A stretch of 64,000 bases of DNA, taken from Paraburkholderia sp. (lineage in GTDB: Bacteria; Pseudomonadota; Gammaproteobacteria; Burkholderiales; Burkholderiaceae). Where the stretch lies: assembly GCF_004298475.1 (NCBI RefSeq), contig NZ_SCRP01000023.1, positions 61,426 to 125,425 on the forward strand, in the 5' to 3' direction. Below are positions 43,702-51,837 of this stretch, piece after piece. Every line of letters begins with the position of its first letter. The first letter of the stretch is position 1. Both the position numbers and the translations under genes were made by a program. The notes beneath the pieces were generated by a model. The model was not told where the DNA came from, searched no databases, and saw only the letters and a list, made by a program, of their open reading frames with translations.

Positions 43702-44766
43702 ATGAAACCCTCACAATTTGCCAAAGGCTTTCAGGCGCGGCCTGACTCGACGAGCAGCGAAAAGCGTACGGCACTCGACCGCCTCAATGCGATCGATGGG
43801 CTCGTCCAGGATAAATCGCGTCCCCAGGATGACGCGGGCCGCTCGAGCCAGTTTCAGGTCGAAACCGCGATTCCCGCCGATGGTGCGCTCGATCCAGTCG
43901 AAAACGAATCGTCCGAATATCGTACGTGGAGGGCAGAGCACGGCTACCGCACCGGACAGATCATCGAACTGCCATTGAAGGCGATCAAGCCGAGCCCCTT
44001 CAATCCACGATATTTCTACGTGAAGTCGTCGATAGCCGAACTCGCCGTCAATCTCGCTAAGCAAGGCCAGCAACAAGCTATTCACGTCATTCCCGACTAC
44101 GCAGCGCCCGGCAGCTACTACGTCAGCGACGGTGGACGCCGCGTACGCGCACTGAAGGAAGCGAACAAGGAAACGGTCAAAGCGATCGTCGTCGATCTGC
44201 CCGTTGGCATTCAAAGCTACAAGCTCGGCTACGATCTCAACGTCCAGCGAGATTCACAGACCGTTTTCGACAACGCGATCGTGTGGAAGCGGTTTATCGA
44301 AGAGAAATTCTTCCAGAGCCAGCGCGAACTCGCCGAACACCTTGGGCTTGATGAGTCGACCGTTGCGGTCGCACTTTCCATTGCGAAGCTGCCGGAATCG
44401 GTCATGCATGAAATGGTCGCTCGGCCCGACCGCTTCGGTTCGAACATGGCCTATCAGGTCGGCCGCTATCATGGAGCGCGCGGGACAGACGCCACGTTAC
44501 GCCTGATCAACCGGATTCTCGCGGACGATCTCAGCACGCGTCAGGTCGCCGATATCGTCAAGGGCAGGTCGAGCGCACCGGAAAGCCCCAAACCAGCTGG
44601 CCGTCAACGTTACGCCCAGCGACTCGATATTAAGCTGGACGGCGTATCCGTCGGCGATCTCAAATCATATGGGGACGACAGGCTCGAACTCCGGCTCAAG
44701 GGATTATCGAAAGAGCGGCGCGACGCAATCCTGCATCAAATCGAGCAGATTCTGCAGACCCAATAA
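43702..44766 (+). CDS. parB: ParB-family partition protein
   Basis: A 354-residue DNA-binding protein. The N-terminal part contains the CTP-binding ParB/Srx block (IIELPLKAIKPSPFNPRYFYV ... YYVSDGGRRVRALKEANKETVKAIVV). The central helix-turn-helix is SQRELAEHLGLDESTVAVALSIAKLPESVM. A linker rich in Ser/Pro/Lys leads to a C-terminal dimerisation domain (LDGVSVGDLKSYGDDRLELRLKGLSKERRDAILHQIEQIL). The GGRR in the Srx block differs from the GERR of chromosomal ParB and is common in plasmid/chromid forms. It binds the parS sites and works with ParA. Convergent with repA. Confidence 0.95.
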   Translation: MKPSQFAKGFQARPDSTSSEKRTALDRLNAIDGLVQDKSRPQDDAGRSSQFQVETAIPADGALDPVENESSEYRTWRAEHGYRTGQIIELPLKAIKPSPFNPRYFYVKSSIAELAVNLAKQGQQQAIHVIPDYAAPGSYYVSDGGRRVRALKEANKETVKAIVVDLPVGIQSYKLGYDLNVQRDSQTVFDNAIVWKRFIEEKFFQSQRELAEHLGLDESTVAVALSIAKLPESVMHEMVARPDRFGSNMAYQVGRYHGARGTDATLRLINRILADDLSTRQVADIVKGRSSAPESPKPAGRQRYAQRLDIKLDGVSVGDLKSYGDDRLELRLKGLSKERRDAILHQIEQILQTQ

Positions 44767-44899
44767 CGGCAGGATGATTCAAGAGACGACCCTGGCCCAA
44801 CAGGCCGGGGTTCGCATCGCCGGATTGCCCGGCAATGCGCAACTGAGAGCCCACTCAACGCAAACTCAGAACAGGTTCAGAGCAAACCCAGGTCCGGGC

Positions 44900-46252
44900 T
44901 CAAGCTGCGCGCGACTGGCTCAGCGTAAATGCGAGCAGATCGCCGTCGGTCGGCTCACCCCAGGTTTTCCGTGCCAGCCAGTCGAAGAATGCGGTTTCCC
45001 CCAGCTTCGACTCGAGGCCGCGCCGCCGCCAGTCATCGCGCAGATGCGTGCCGAGGCCCGGCAACTCGTCGCTCTCGAACGACTGGCGCGCCAGTTCCCG
45101 CTCCATCTCACCTTGCTCGTCGTACAGCGCACGGGCTTCCTTGCGGCGATACGCCGTGTACTCATCGAGAAGCCGCGCCTTCGGATCGTCCGCGCTCAGT
45201 GCGGCCCCCTTGCCGGCGCCAGCCGGGCCTGAAATCACCGTATCCAGCGGCGGCGCATAGCCCTTCTTGAGCGCATCCTTGAACAGCGCCGCCGCGCTGC
45301 GGACAGGCGGCAGACTCGTACTGCGCATACGCTGCTCCGTGAGCTGGAGAGCAGCGCGAATCCGGTTTTCCTCACTATCGGCGTAGAGCGACTGCGCTTC
45401 CTTCAAAGGAATACCGATCTTCACCATGCGGTCGACGAGCGTGCTGTCGAAGACGTTCGGATGCTCGTCGAGCGCCAGCATGGGTTGCTTGCGCTCGGTG
45501 ACGCGAAACTGGATCTCGGCAACCCGGCGGCCTTCGCGATGTTCGATCAACTCGACGAAGATATTCGTAACCGCATTGACTTCGGCGATGGCGGGCCGAA
45601 GATAGTCGCGCTTGAAATATTTGTATTCGCGCTTGGCCTCGTCGCCAGCCTCGGTATCCGGCGTGCCCGACAGGATCGGCCGCCACCATTCCCACGTTTC
45701 GCGCATCGTGAGATGGCTCGGGTTCGTCAGGTAACGTACGCAGATTTCGTAGAGCGCGAGCCCCGCGCTGCTGCGCAGCTGGCTCTGAAACTGCAGGCTG
45801 AGGCGCGCGTACTGAACAGGATCCAGCAGCTTTTTCTTGATTTTCGGCGCGAACGAGAACTCGACCCAAACGCGTCGCGTGGCTGGATCTTCGAGGATTT
45901 CGGCATCGGCAATCAGCGTTGAAATGCCCCACTTGCGGCCCGGCTTCTGACTCGACGTCCCCTGGCTCCATTCGACCTGCACCGACACCATGCGGCGAAG
46001 GTGTTCCTTCACGAGCGCGGTATCGTTGGAGTCGAACGCCGAATTGGCAACGATGTCGGACAACAGCGCGCGATAGGTATCGCCGGACTCGTCCGCCTGC
46101 TGGGCCACCGCGAGCAGCACGTTGAACAGCTTGCGGGTCAGCAGCGTGATCTTGCCGCTCTTCGGCTGAATCGCAATCGCCTCGACGGCCTTGCGCAATT
46201 CTGCCGAGCTGGGGCTTACCACATCGGTTTTTTTCACGCGCTTCGTGGCCAT
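44900..46252 (-). CDS. repA: Replication initiator RepA (Rep_3-like) of the secondary replicon
   Basis: A 450-residue initiator with two winged-helix regions of the Rep_3/RepB type: LTLLTRKLFNVLLAVAQQ (helix-turn-helix entry), LYEICVRYLTNPSHLTMRETWEWWRPIL, and YKYFKRDYLRPAIAEVNAVTNIFVELIEHREGRRVAEIQFRV, the classic C-terminal winged helix of iteron-binding proteins. A further 150 residues at the C-terminus, ending in a conserved-looking LGETAFFDWLARKTWGEP block, are a Burkholderia-type extension. It should bind the iterons that begin 122 bases upstream of its start, driving initiation and probably repressing its own promoter. Confidence 0.93.
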   Translation of the reverse strand: MATKRVKKTDVVSPSSAELRKAVEAIAIQPKSGKITLLTRKLFNVLLAVAQQADESGDTYRALLSDIVANSAFDSNDTALVKEHLRRMVSVQVEWSQGTSSQKPGRKWGISTLIADAEILEDPATRRVWVEFSFAPKIKKKLLDPVQYARLSLQFQSQLRSSAGLALYEICVRYLTNPSHLTMRETWEWWRPILSGTPDTEAGDEAKREYKYFKRDYLRPAIAEVNAVTNIFVELIEHREGRRVAEIQFRVTERKQPMLALDEHPNVFDSTLVDRMVKIGIPLKEAQSLYADSEENRIRAALQLTEQRMRSTSLPPVRSAAALFKDALKKGYAPPLDTVISGPAGAGKGAALSADDPKARLLDEYTAYRRKEARALYDEQGEMERELARQSFESDELPGLGTHLRDDWRRRGLESKLGETAFFDWLARKTWGEPTDGDLLAFTLSQSRAA

Positions 46253-46373
46253 GCGTCGGGTCGAGGAGTGATTTTCGCGAAAGGATACCGCCTGTGGTGA
46301 TAGGCGTCTATAGGGTCGCTCTCACCGTTGCCGGTGATGCACACGCGCCGCGCGCAACTCACCGCCAGGCGAT

Positions 46374-47791
46374 CCCGAAAAGGCTCACTCATCGCAGCAG
46401 AGCGAGTTCCACGCAAACGTTATGTGCCGTGCGATCCGCACGAATGGCCCCGATCGTGCAGTCAAACAAGCTCGCGAGACGGCTCCCGTATCGTCTCACC
46501 GCAAAAAAATTTGAGGTGCTCCGGCTTCGCATGCGGAATGCCATCCGGGCGCTCCCCCTTGACGCGCTCAGGATGAAGGCAACCCAACGCCTGCGAACGG
46601 GCGCTGCGCCGGCTGCAAATCCGATGGCAAGTGCATCAGACACCGCAACGATGCCTGCGCAAAGTCGTTGATTGTGGCTTCGGACCCGGCATTTTCAATC
46701 GGCATGGTCCGTCAATGCTTCGCACCCGCGTATCACAGGACCCGTCAGGATCGGAGCGGCAAGACTCGAAAGGGCGCTCACCCGTCGGCGTTCGTCACAC
46801 GGCACGCTCTTGCATCTCCCGAAAAACCTCACCGATAGCGTGCGGCCGATGCCGTTCTCATGCTGCCTGCGGCCATTTAGAGGCTGGAAAGCGTCGAATC
46901 AGGCTCCCGAAAATGCTCACCCTTACCAAGATTGGACACCCTGCGGGCACCCGGCAGATACCCAACCGCCACCGGGAAGCCGCCGATCGCAAGCCCCCGG
47001 AAAAGCTCACCGTTAGCCACGCCGCCGGGAAAAAGCCAATGGATTCCGAGGCTTAACCATGTGCCGACGTGGCTCGCATTGCTGTCCGCCTCATCCTGAA
47101 AAAGCTCACCTTTCGGCTGGAATCTGGCGGAAAGCCGGCAACCTGTCTGCCGCGGCAGGTTCCGGTCACACCTCCCGAAAAGGCTCACCTCATGAGATGG
47201 TGCATTTCCGGTTAGCGCTCCCCGAGGTCCTGTGTGTCGCCAGTTTCAGGTGAGTGAACACCAACTCTCTCCTGAAAAGACTCACCTCTACAGGGCGAAC
47301 GCGCCAAAAAAGCCCCCGAAAAACCTCACCATACAGCGGCGATCCACCGCCGGTGCCCAGACACAGCAGCAACATGCCTGACGATAGCTGCCCCCCCTCG
47401 CTCCCGAAAAGACTCACCTAAAGCGTCCCTGAGGCCCCGCCAGGCCTTAAATGTGCCTCCAGCCCCTGAAAAATCTCACCTCAGGAAGCGGATTTGTCCC
47501 GATTCATCTCACCTGGGCCTCCGAAGCCGCCTTTTTCTACCCGAAAATCGTCCCGACACCCGTTCCTGAATTCGCTCACCGTTGCAATTCAGGAAACATT
47601 GAACACGCGCGCGGTGGCGCGGGGGGCGCCGCGATATCCGCTCCCGTAATTTCTCACCGTTGCACCAGTGATGAAAATCCGCTGCTCCCGAACCCGCTCA
47701 CGTCCGTTCCCGAAGCGGCTCACCGGCCTCCCCGAAACCCATCACTGCCGCATCCCGCAGTCCCTCACCCTACATCCCGTAAAGCTTCACC
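46374..47791 (+). repeat. Iteron array, 19 copies of CCYGAAAANNCTCACC-type 16-mer
   Basis: All copies point the same way. Starts: 46374, 46485, 46818, 46906, 46996, 47095, 47174, 47271, 47315, 47403, 47465, 47498, 47565, 47643, 47687, 47709, 47731, 47754, 47776. Copies from 46818 to 47465 keep the CC(C/T)GAAAA plus CTCACC form; those from 47498 on keep CC(C/T)G and mostly CTCACC but vary in the middle. The last five sit 22, 22, 23 and 22 bases apart, and most other gaps (44, 88, 88, 99, 33, 111) are multiples of 11, so sites stay on one helix face. These should be RepA binding sites. Confidence 0.9.
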
Positions 47792-47819
47792 CGAGTGCGC
47801 TGAAACCCTTGCCTGGTAA

Positions 47820-48175
47820 GGGTTTGCCAAGGCGTTAACGTTTTTAACAGGTATCAAGGGTGTTTACTTTTATTACTCTCAAGCACGTCTACCCCGCGCG
47901 TTTCCCGCAAAATCCCCAACAAACGGGCTCATTCGACGACCCGAACCCCGCCAGCCGCCGTGAAACACCATCCAAAAATTCCACCACAACAAAAAATCAC
48001 ATATTTACAGTCACTTATGAAACAAACCTCACTTTGTTTCACGATGCTGCCCTATTCGGGGATAGAGCAGGCGGTGCAAAGAAGCAAATCTTGCCGAATT
48101 GCAGCCCGTGTACGACGCTACCCGTCAGTTCGTAGCGATTAATACGTAATCTGTTATTATTTACGCGTTGCCGTC
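47820..48175. other. AT-rich segment, candidate DNA unwinding element
   Basis: Directly beyond the last iteron the base composition falls sharply, with runs such as GTTTTTAACAGG, TTTACTTTTATTACTC, CAACAAAAAATCACATATTTACAG and TTATTATTTACG. In iteron replicons the melting region sits at one end of the array, which fits. No gene is supported within it. Confidence 0.65.
48018..48041. promoter_or_regulatory. Inverted repeat upstream of the KfrA-like gene
   Basis: A 9-bp perfect inverted repeat, TGAAACAAA / TTTGTTTCA, with spacer CCTCAC, 150 bases ahead of the KfrA-like start. It is a candidate operator for that DNA-binding protein, or part of the origin melting region. Confidence 0.5.
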
Positions 48176-48191
48176 CAATCGCGAGATAACA

Positions 48192-49397
48192 ATGATGCAA
48201 GAGGAAGATCGCCAGAATCTGCGTGACGAACTGGAAACACTCCGCAAAGACGGGGCGCGGCGACAGGAGCTGTCGCTTCATGCATGCAAGCGCCTCTTTT
48301 TCGATTTCGGCATTCGTCCATCCATGGCCACGGTTCGCGACCTGACGCAAACCGGCAGCGCAAGCGACATTCCAAAAGATATCGAAGTGTTCTGGCAGCG
48401 GATCCGCACGGCCTCACGCGTACGCGTCGGCGTAGGCGCCATTCCGCCGATACTCGAAGAGCGTGCGGGCGAACTGCTCGGCGCCCTCTTCCAGGAAGCG
48501 CAGACACTCGCACATCAGGCGCTCGAAACCGAACGCGCCGATCTCGAAACCGGCAAGCATCACGCTGAACAAGCCGTCCGGGATGCCGACGCGCGGCGCG
48601 CCGCGGCCGATGAAATGCTTCAGCGCAGTGAAGCCCGGACCGAAACGGCCTGGGCAAAGGTTCGCGAACTCGAGAGTCAGCTTGCGGCAACGTCGGCGCA
48701 CGGGGCCGTCCATCACGATAGCCTCCAGGCCACCGCACGGCGACTGGAGGCAGAAAACGAAATCCTGACGAAGCGGCTCGACGTCGAACAGACCACCAAT
48801 GCAGGGCTGCGCGATCGTATCGACGCCCTTCATGCGGATCTGCGCACAAGTACCGAGCACTACGCCCAGCAGATCAAGGATGCACTCGCGGAAGCCGAAC
48901 GGCGGGTCAAGCCCATGCTGGTCGAACTCGATTCGTTACGCACGATGTCTTCGACGTGGCAGGCGGCCCAGCGCGATGCCAGCAAAAAAGAGTTCGATTT
49001 CATCCAGCAGCTCGCGACCGCCAAAGCGCGGGCGGATCGTCTCGACGCGCTGCTACGTGAGCGTTCCGATGAAGTCGACGTCCTCACGCGCCAGGTTACC
49101 GGGTTGCGCGGACTGCAAGGTGTCGATGCATCGGTCGCCCAGGTGCTGTGCGCACTCGCCAGCGCGGGTCGACTCAGCGACGAAGAATTCACGCAGCTGG
49201 GCACCGTCGTTGACGGATATGTCAGCTTGCCGGCGCGCTGTCCGAAGTGCCGGGAGGGTGAGCCTGAACTTTCCCAGGTTGATAACCGTTATGAACTCTC
49301 GTGTCCGGAATGCGAGCACACGTCCGGTGCGGGCGGCTCGCGTCTCGAAGCCGTCAGCCGTTTCATGTCTGGAAAGGCGGTGCCCGGCGCTGCTTGA
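48192..49397 (+). CDS. KfrA-like DNA-binding coiled-coil protein with C-terminal zinc ribbon
   Basis: A 401-residue protein. Residues about 20-100 (ACKRLFFDFGIRPSMATVRDLTQTGSASDIPKDIEVFW) are a KfrA_N-type DNA-binding domain, as in plasmid replication regions. Residues about 110-330 form a long alpha-helical coiled coil rich in Ala, Glu, Arg and Gln. Residues 350-385 contain CPKC and CPEC separated by about 20 residues, a zinc-ribbon pattern not found in plasmid KfrA as far as I know. KfrA proteins organise or stabilise plasmids and repress their own promoter. ATG 48192 is chosen over TTG 48168. An inverted iteron begins at the base after its stop codon. Confidence 0.8.
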   Translation: MMQEEDRQNLRDELETLRKDGARRQELSLHACKRLFFDFGIRPSMATVRDLTQTGSASDIPKDIEVFWQRIRTASRVRVGVGAIPPILEERAGELLGALFQEAQTLAHQALETERADLETGKHHAEQAVRDADARRAAADEMLQRSEARTETAWAKVRELESQLAATSAHGAVHHDSLQATARRLEAENEILTKRLDVEQTTNAGLRDRIDALHADLRTSTEHYAQQIKDALAEAERRVKPMLVELDSLRTMSSTWQAAQRDASKKEFDFIQQLATAKARADRLDALLRERSDEVDVLTRQVTGLRGLQGVDASVAQVLCALASAGRLSDEEFTQLGTVVDGYVSLPARCPKCREGEPELSQVDNRYELSCPECEHTSGAGGSRLEAVSRFMSGKAVPGAA

Positions 49398-49448
49398 GGT
49401 GAGCGGTTACGGGAACCGGGGTGACGATAGGAAGTGAGTTTTTACGGG
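49398..49448 (-). repeat. Two inverted iterons between the KfrA-like and recombinase-like genes
   Basis: GGTGAGCGGTTACGGG (49398-49413) and AGTGAGTTTTTACGGG (49433-49448) are reverse complements of the iteron pattern (CCCGTAACCGCTCACC and CCCGTAAAAACTCACT). Start to start they are 35 bases apart. They face the main array across the KfrA-like gene and lie in the short gap between two convergent genes. Confidence 0.8.
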
Positions 49449-49482
49449 AGCCGCCGCGGTGCCTGGGTTGACGCGTGCCTTG

Positions 49483-50475
49483 TCACTCAGGGCCGCGCAC
49501 CCTTTCCGCCGTTGCATGGTCGGCCCACATTTTCCACGCGCGATGCAGCCGGCCAGCTGAAATCGGCTGCATGAAACCGAGCCATTGTCCGACCTGCTCG
49601 GCGTTTATTCCCTGTTCGAAGAGATCCGCGGCAAACGTGTTGCGCAGCGTCTGCGGACTCGCGCGCTGCGTGCGCGTTTCAGCGATGCCTGCTGCCTCGA
49701 CGATCGCGTCGATCGCGCGCAGGATGGTGGCCTTGTGCATCGGCCGTCCCGAGGGGGAGCCCGGAAACACGAGTTGTCCCGGCAATCCTGCTTCGCGCCG
49801 CGATTCGAGCCAGGTGCCCAGGATCTCCACGGCGAAAGGGGCAAGCCGCGTGGAATGCGAAAACACCGGATTGTCGGCTTCAATCGTGAGCCACGCCTGG
49901 CCGGACTTGACGGCGTCGAGCGTCAAGGCAATCGCATCGCCCGTTTTCAGTCCGCCGCCGAGAAACACGGCGACCAGTGCGCGATCACGGTGTTCGCGCC
50001 AGCGCTTTGCGGCCGATTGCTCTTCCAGCGGCGTAAAGAGCTGGGTCAGGATCGCGGCGCGTTCGGCGGCATCGAGAAAGCCGGTGGGTTCGTTATCGCT
50101 CGCGTTGCGCCAGGCCGCTTCGCCGTCCTGGGCGATGAAGCGTGCCGGGTTGGTCGACGCGAGTTCGATCTGCCGGACGTGATCGAGGACGCGCTCGATC
50201 AACCGAAGGTAGCGCAGGCGCTGCGGCCTCTTTATGTCGAGCCCGGCGACGAATTCAGCAATGGTTCCGGTGTCGACCGAGAGAATCGTCTTGTGTCTGA
50301 TCGCGATCCATTCGAGAAAGCAGCCCCACTGGACGCGGTAGACGTCGGCCGATGACTGGCGAAACTGCTGCGAGGCCAGCCAGGCATCAAAGGCGCTGGC
50401 CGGATCGCACTGCCAGTCGGCGCGTTGCTGGTCAAACAGATCGCGTGGGGGTTGGGAGGACGCCATTGCTCTCAT
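49483..50475 (-). CDS. Tyrosine-recombinase-like protein lacking catalytic residues
   Basis: A 330-residue protein with the XerC/D fold: N-terminal core-binding domain (SAFDAWLASQQFRQSSADVYRVQWGCFLEWIA...) and C-terminal catalytic-like domain (HRDRALVAVFLGGGLKTGDAIALTLDAV ... SPQTLRNTFAADLFEQGINAEQVGQWLGF). The normal catalytic set is damaged: the first Arg (GLR) is Lys, the box II His is Gln (SPQTLR), the third His/Trp is Phe (LGFMQ), and no Tyr follows at the nucleophile position (SAGRLHRAWKMW). The beta-hairpin Lys also seems absent. It is therefore predicted to bind DNA without recombining it. Start ATG 50475 or 50466. Confidence 0.82.
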   Translation of the reverse strand: MRAMASSQPPRDLFDQQRADWQCDPASAFDAWLASQQFRQSSADVYRVQWGCFLEWIAIRHKTILSVDTGTIAEFVAGLDIKRPQRLRYLRLIERVLDHVRQIELASTNPARFIAQDGEAAWRNASDNEPTGFLDAAERAAILTQLFTPLEEQSAAKRWREHRDRALVAVFLGGGLKTGDAIALTLDAVKSGQAWLTIEADNPVFSHSTRLAPFAVEILGTWLESRREAGLPGQLVFPGSPSGRPMHKATILRAIDAIVEAAGIAETRTQRASPQTLRNTFAADLFEQGINAEQVGQWLGFMQPISAGRLHRAWKMWADHATAERVRGPE

Positions 50476-50580
50476 TCCGTTAGTTGCATTCTGGGTGTGA
50501 ATTCTAGCGGTAGGCCGAATGGATCGGGAGATTTATTGCCGACCTATGTTCTGGAAGATCGGCATGAGCGTCTTGCGCGG

Positions 50581-50979
50581 CTAGCCGCCCCAGGCACGCA
50601 TCCGCCGCTGGAGCGGACGTTGTTTCGGCGTCTGCGACTGCGCTTCTCCGGTGTCTCGCATTGCGCGTTCGTAAGCGGCAACCGCAAAGGCAAACACAGC
50701 GGGCAACGCGTCAGAGCGCCCGAAATCGGCGGGATCATCGGTTTCCGGATAAGCGAGTTCGCCCGGACGCTGAAAGAGCCCGAGCATGATCGCATCGTGC
50801 CGGCTCGCGAATCCGAGATCCGCAAGCGCTTCGGCCTCGATTGCGTGCAGCAGCCGCCACGTGAGCGGAACCTGCTGCGCGATATACCGCTGCGCGATGT
50901 TACGCACGATCTGCTCAAGGTCGCGCGCGGCCGTCTGAAAGCGTAAGGCGGCTAGTTTTGGCTCGTCAGGGGTCTGCAT
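50581..50979 (-). CDS. Hypothetical protein, probably SOS-regulated
   Basis: A 132-residue soluble, mostly helical protein (MQTPDEPKLAALRFQTAARDLEQIVRNIAQRYIAQQVPLTWRLLHAIEAEALADLGFASRHDAIMLGLF...). It has a basic Gln/Arg-rich C-terminus and no family I recognise. Its start lies 23 bases from a near-perfect LexA box, so it is expected to be induced by DNA damage. The recombinase-like gene follows on the same strand after 105 bases and could be co-transcribed. A role in replication or division control at the origin is possible but unproven. Confidence 0.7.
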   Translation of the reverse strand: MQTPDEPKLAALRFQTAARDLEQIVRNIAQRYIAQQVPLTWRLLHAIEAEALADLGFASRHDAIMLGLFQRPGELAYPETDDPADFGRSDALPAVFAFAVAAYERAMRDTGEAQSQTPKQRPLQRRMRAWGG

Positions 50980-51001
50980 GGCGGCTCCAGTCGATCAATG
51001 A

Positions 51002-51019
51002 ACTGTATAAATATACAGT
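51002..51019. promoter_or_regulatory. LexA box (SOS operator)
   Basis: ACTGTATAAATATACAGT contains CTGT-N8-ACAG with an AT-rich spacer and is symmetric except for the central AA. This is the form of the proteobacterial SOS box. It sits 23 bases upstream of the start codon of the 132-residue hypothetical gene, overlapping where its promoter should be. Confidence 0.85.
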
Positions 51020-51050
51020 AGTCGGCGCGGCGATGCAGCCCCTCGCGCAC

Positions 51051-51707
51051 TCAGCCGTGGATGACGACGAGCAGCGCGCGCGCTTCGCCCTTGCCAGCGT
51101 TGCGGATTGCGTGCGGCTGATCGGCGATGTAGCGCGCCGTGTCCGCGGACTTCAGGCGTTGCGCGGTGCCTGCAGCTTCGATGTCGATGGTTCCCTGCAG
51201 CACGGTCAGGTGCTCGCGCGTGCCCGGTTCATGCGCGCCTGAAACCAGCGCGCCGCCCGGTTTCAACGTCAGTTCATACCATTCGAAACGGCCCGCAAGC
51301 TCGATCGGCCCCCAGACGCGCAACTGGTAACCCGCGTCATGCCCATGCAGCGTCGGGATGTCGTGCGGACCCGCGACGGTGATGGCTTCCGGTGCCTTCG
51401 ACGCAGCAAACAGCGAATCGAGTTTTACGCCCAGCGCGTTCGTGAGCCGCCAGGCCACGGCAATGGTCGGGTTCGCTTTGTCACGTTCGATTTCCGATAG
51501 CATGGACTTCGAGACACCCGCCGCGCGCGACAGGTCGTCGAGGGTCATGCTGCGTTCGTTGCGCAGCCGCTGAATTTGCTCGCCGACACGCGGCGGCGTA
51601 ACTGGCGAACCGGCCGGCGCGGCTGTAACGGCGTGCGTTGATGCGTCTCGCGGCGTCGCGGTGCCCGGCGTGCGTGGTTTGCGGGTGCTTGCCATTTGCT
51701 GCCCCAT
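51051..51707 (-). CDS. XRE-family regulator with C-terminal cupin domain
   Basis: A 218-residue regulator. After a 38-residue low-complexity N-terminus comes a lambda-type helix-turn-helix (GEQIQRLRNERSMTLDDLSRAAGVSKSMLSEIERDKANPTIAVAWRLTNALGV). A cupin-2 sensor follows (WYELTLKPGGALVSGAHEPGTREHLTVLQGTIDIEAAG ... ADQPHAIRNAG). Such proteins control adjacent amino-acid or amine catabolism; the divergent kbl-tdh operon for threonine degradation is the likely target. Start ATG 51707, or 51695 (MASTRK). Confidence 0.9.
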   Translation of the reverse strand: MGQQMASTRKPRTPGTATPRDASTHAVTAAPAGSPVTPPRVGEQIQRLRNERSMTLDDLSRAAGVSKSMLSEIERDKANPTIAVAWRLTNALGVKLDSLFAASKAPEAITVAGPHDIPTLHGHDAGYQLRVWGPIELAGRFEWYELTLKPGGALVSGAHEPGTREHLTVLQGTIDIEAAGTAQRLKSADTARYIADQPHAIRNAGKGEARALLVVIHG

Positions 51708-51720
51708 CGTTTAGAGTTTG

Positions 51721-51754
51721 TTCGATATCTCGAATTTGCGTTCGGAAAAACGAA
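51721..51754. promoter_or_regulatory. Candidate operator between the XRE-cupin gene and kbl
   Basis: Two inverted elements stand side by side: TTCGATATCTCGAA (51721-51734, arms TTCGA/TCGAA) and TTCG-GAAAAA-CGAA (51741-51754). Both share TTCG...CGAA half-sites and begin 20 bases apart, which fits a dimeric XRE regulator binding two helical turns apart. Confidence 0.5.
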
Positions 51755-51837
51755 TATTTCCCGTAAAAGCTAACAGCGACTATAGCAAACCCGGCAAACC
51801 CGGCAAACCGCGGCCAGCCCGGACAGGAGGACGACTG

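Larger units (their letters stand above)
46253..48191. other. Replication origin region of the secondary chromosome
   Basis: About 1.9 kb without a supported gene, lying between divergent repA and the KfrA-like gene. It holds an array of 16-bp iteron-like sites (46374-47791) and then an AT-rich segment. Several ORFs of 60-140 codons exist but have no ribosome binding site, unnatural Pro/Arg/Ser composition, and repeat-derived sequence (PEKAH, PEKLT), so they are not genes. The arrangement initiator-iterons-AT-rich segment is that of iteron plasmid origins and Burkholderia chromosome-2 origins. Confidence 0.9.

Noticed and set aside
46374-47791. CRISPR-like array
   Set aside because: Repeats are 16 bp, degenerate and irregularly spaced, with no cas genes; they fit iterons beside a Rep_3 initiator.
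46294-47819. Several ORFs of 60-140 codons in the origin region
   Set aside because: They are built from iteron-derived peptides, have no ribosome binding sites or domains, and lie on both strands in conflicting frames.
49483-50475. Integrase as sign of a prophage or integrative element
   Set aside because: Catalytic residues are missing, no attachment repeats, tRNA or phage genes are near, and the gene belongs to the origin neighbourhood.
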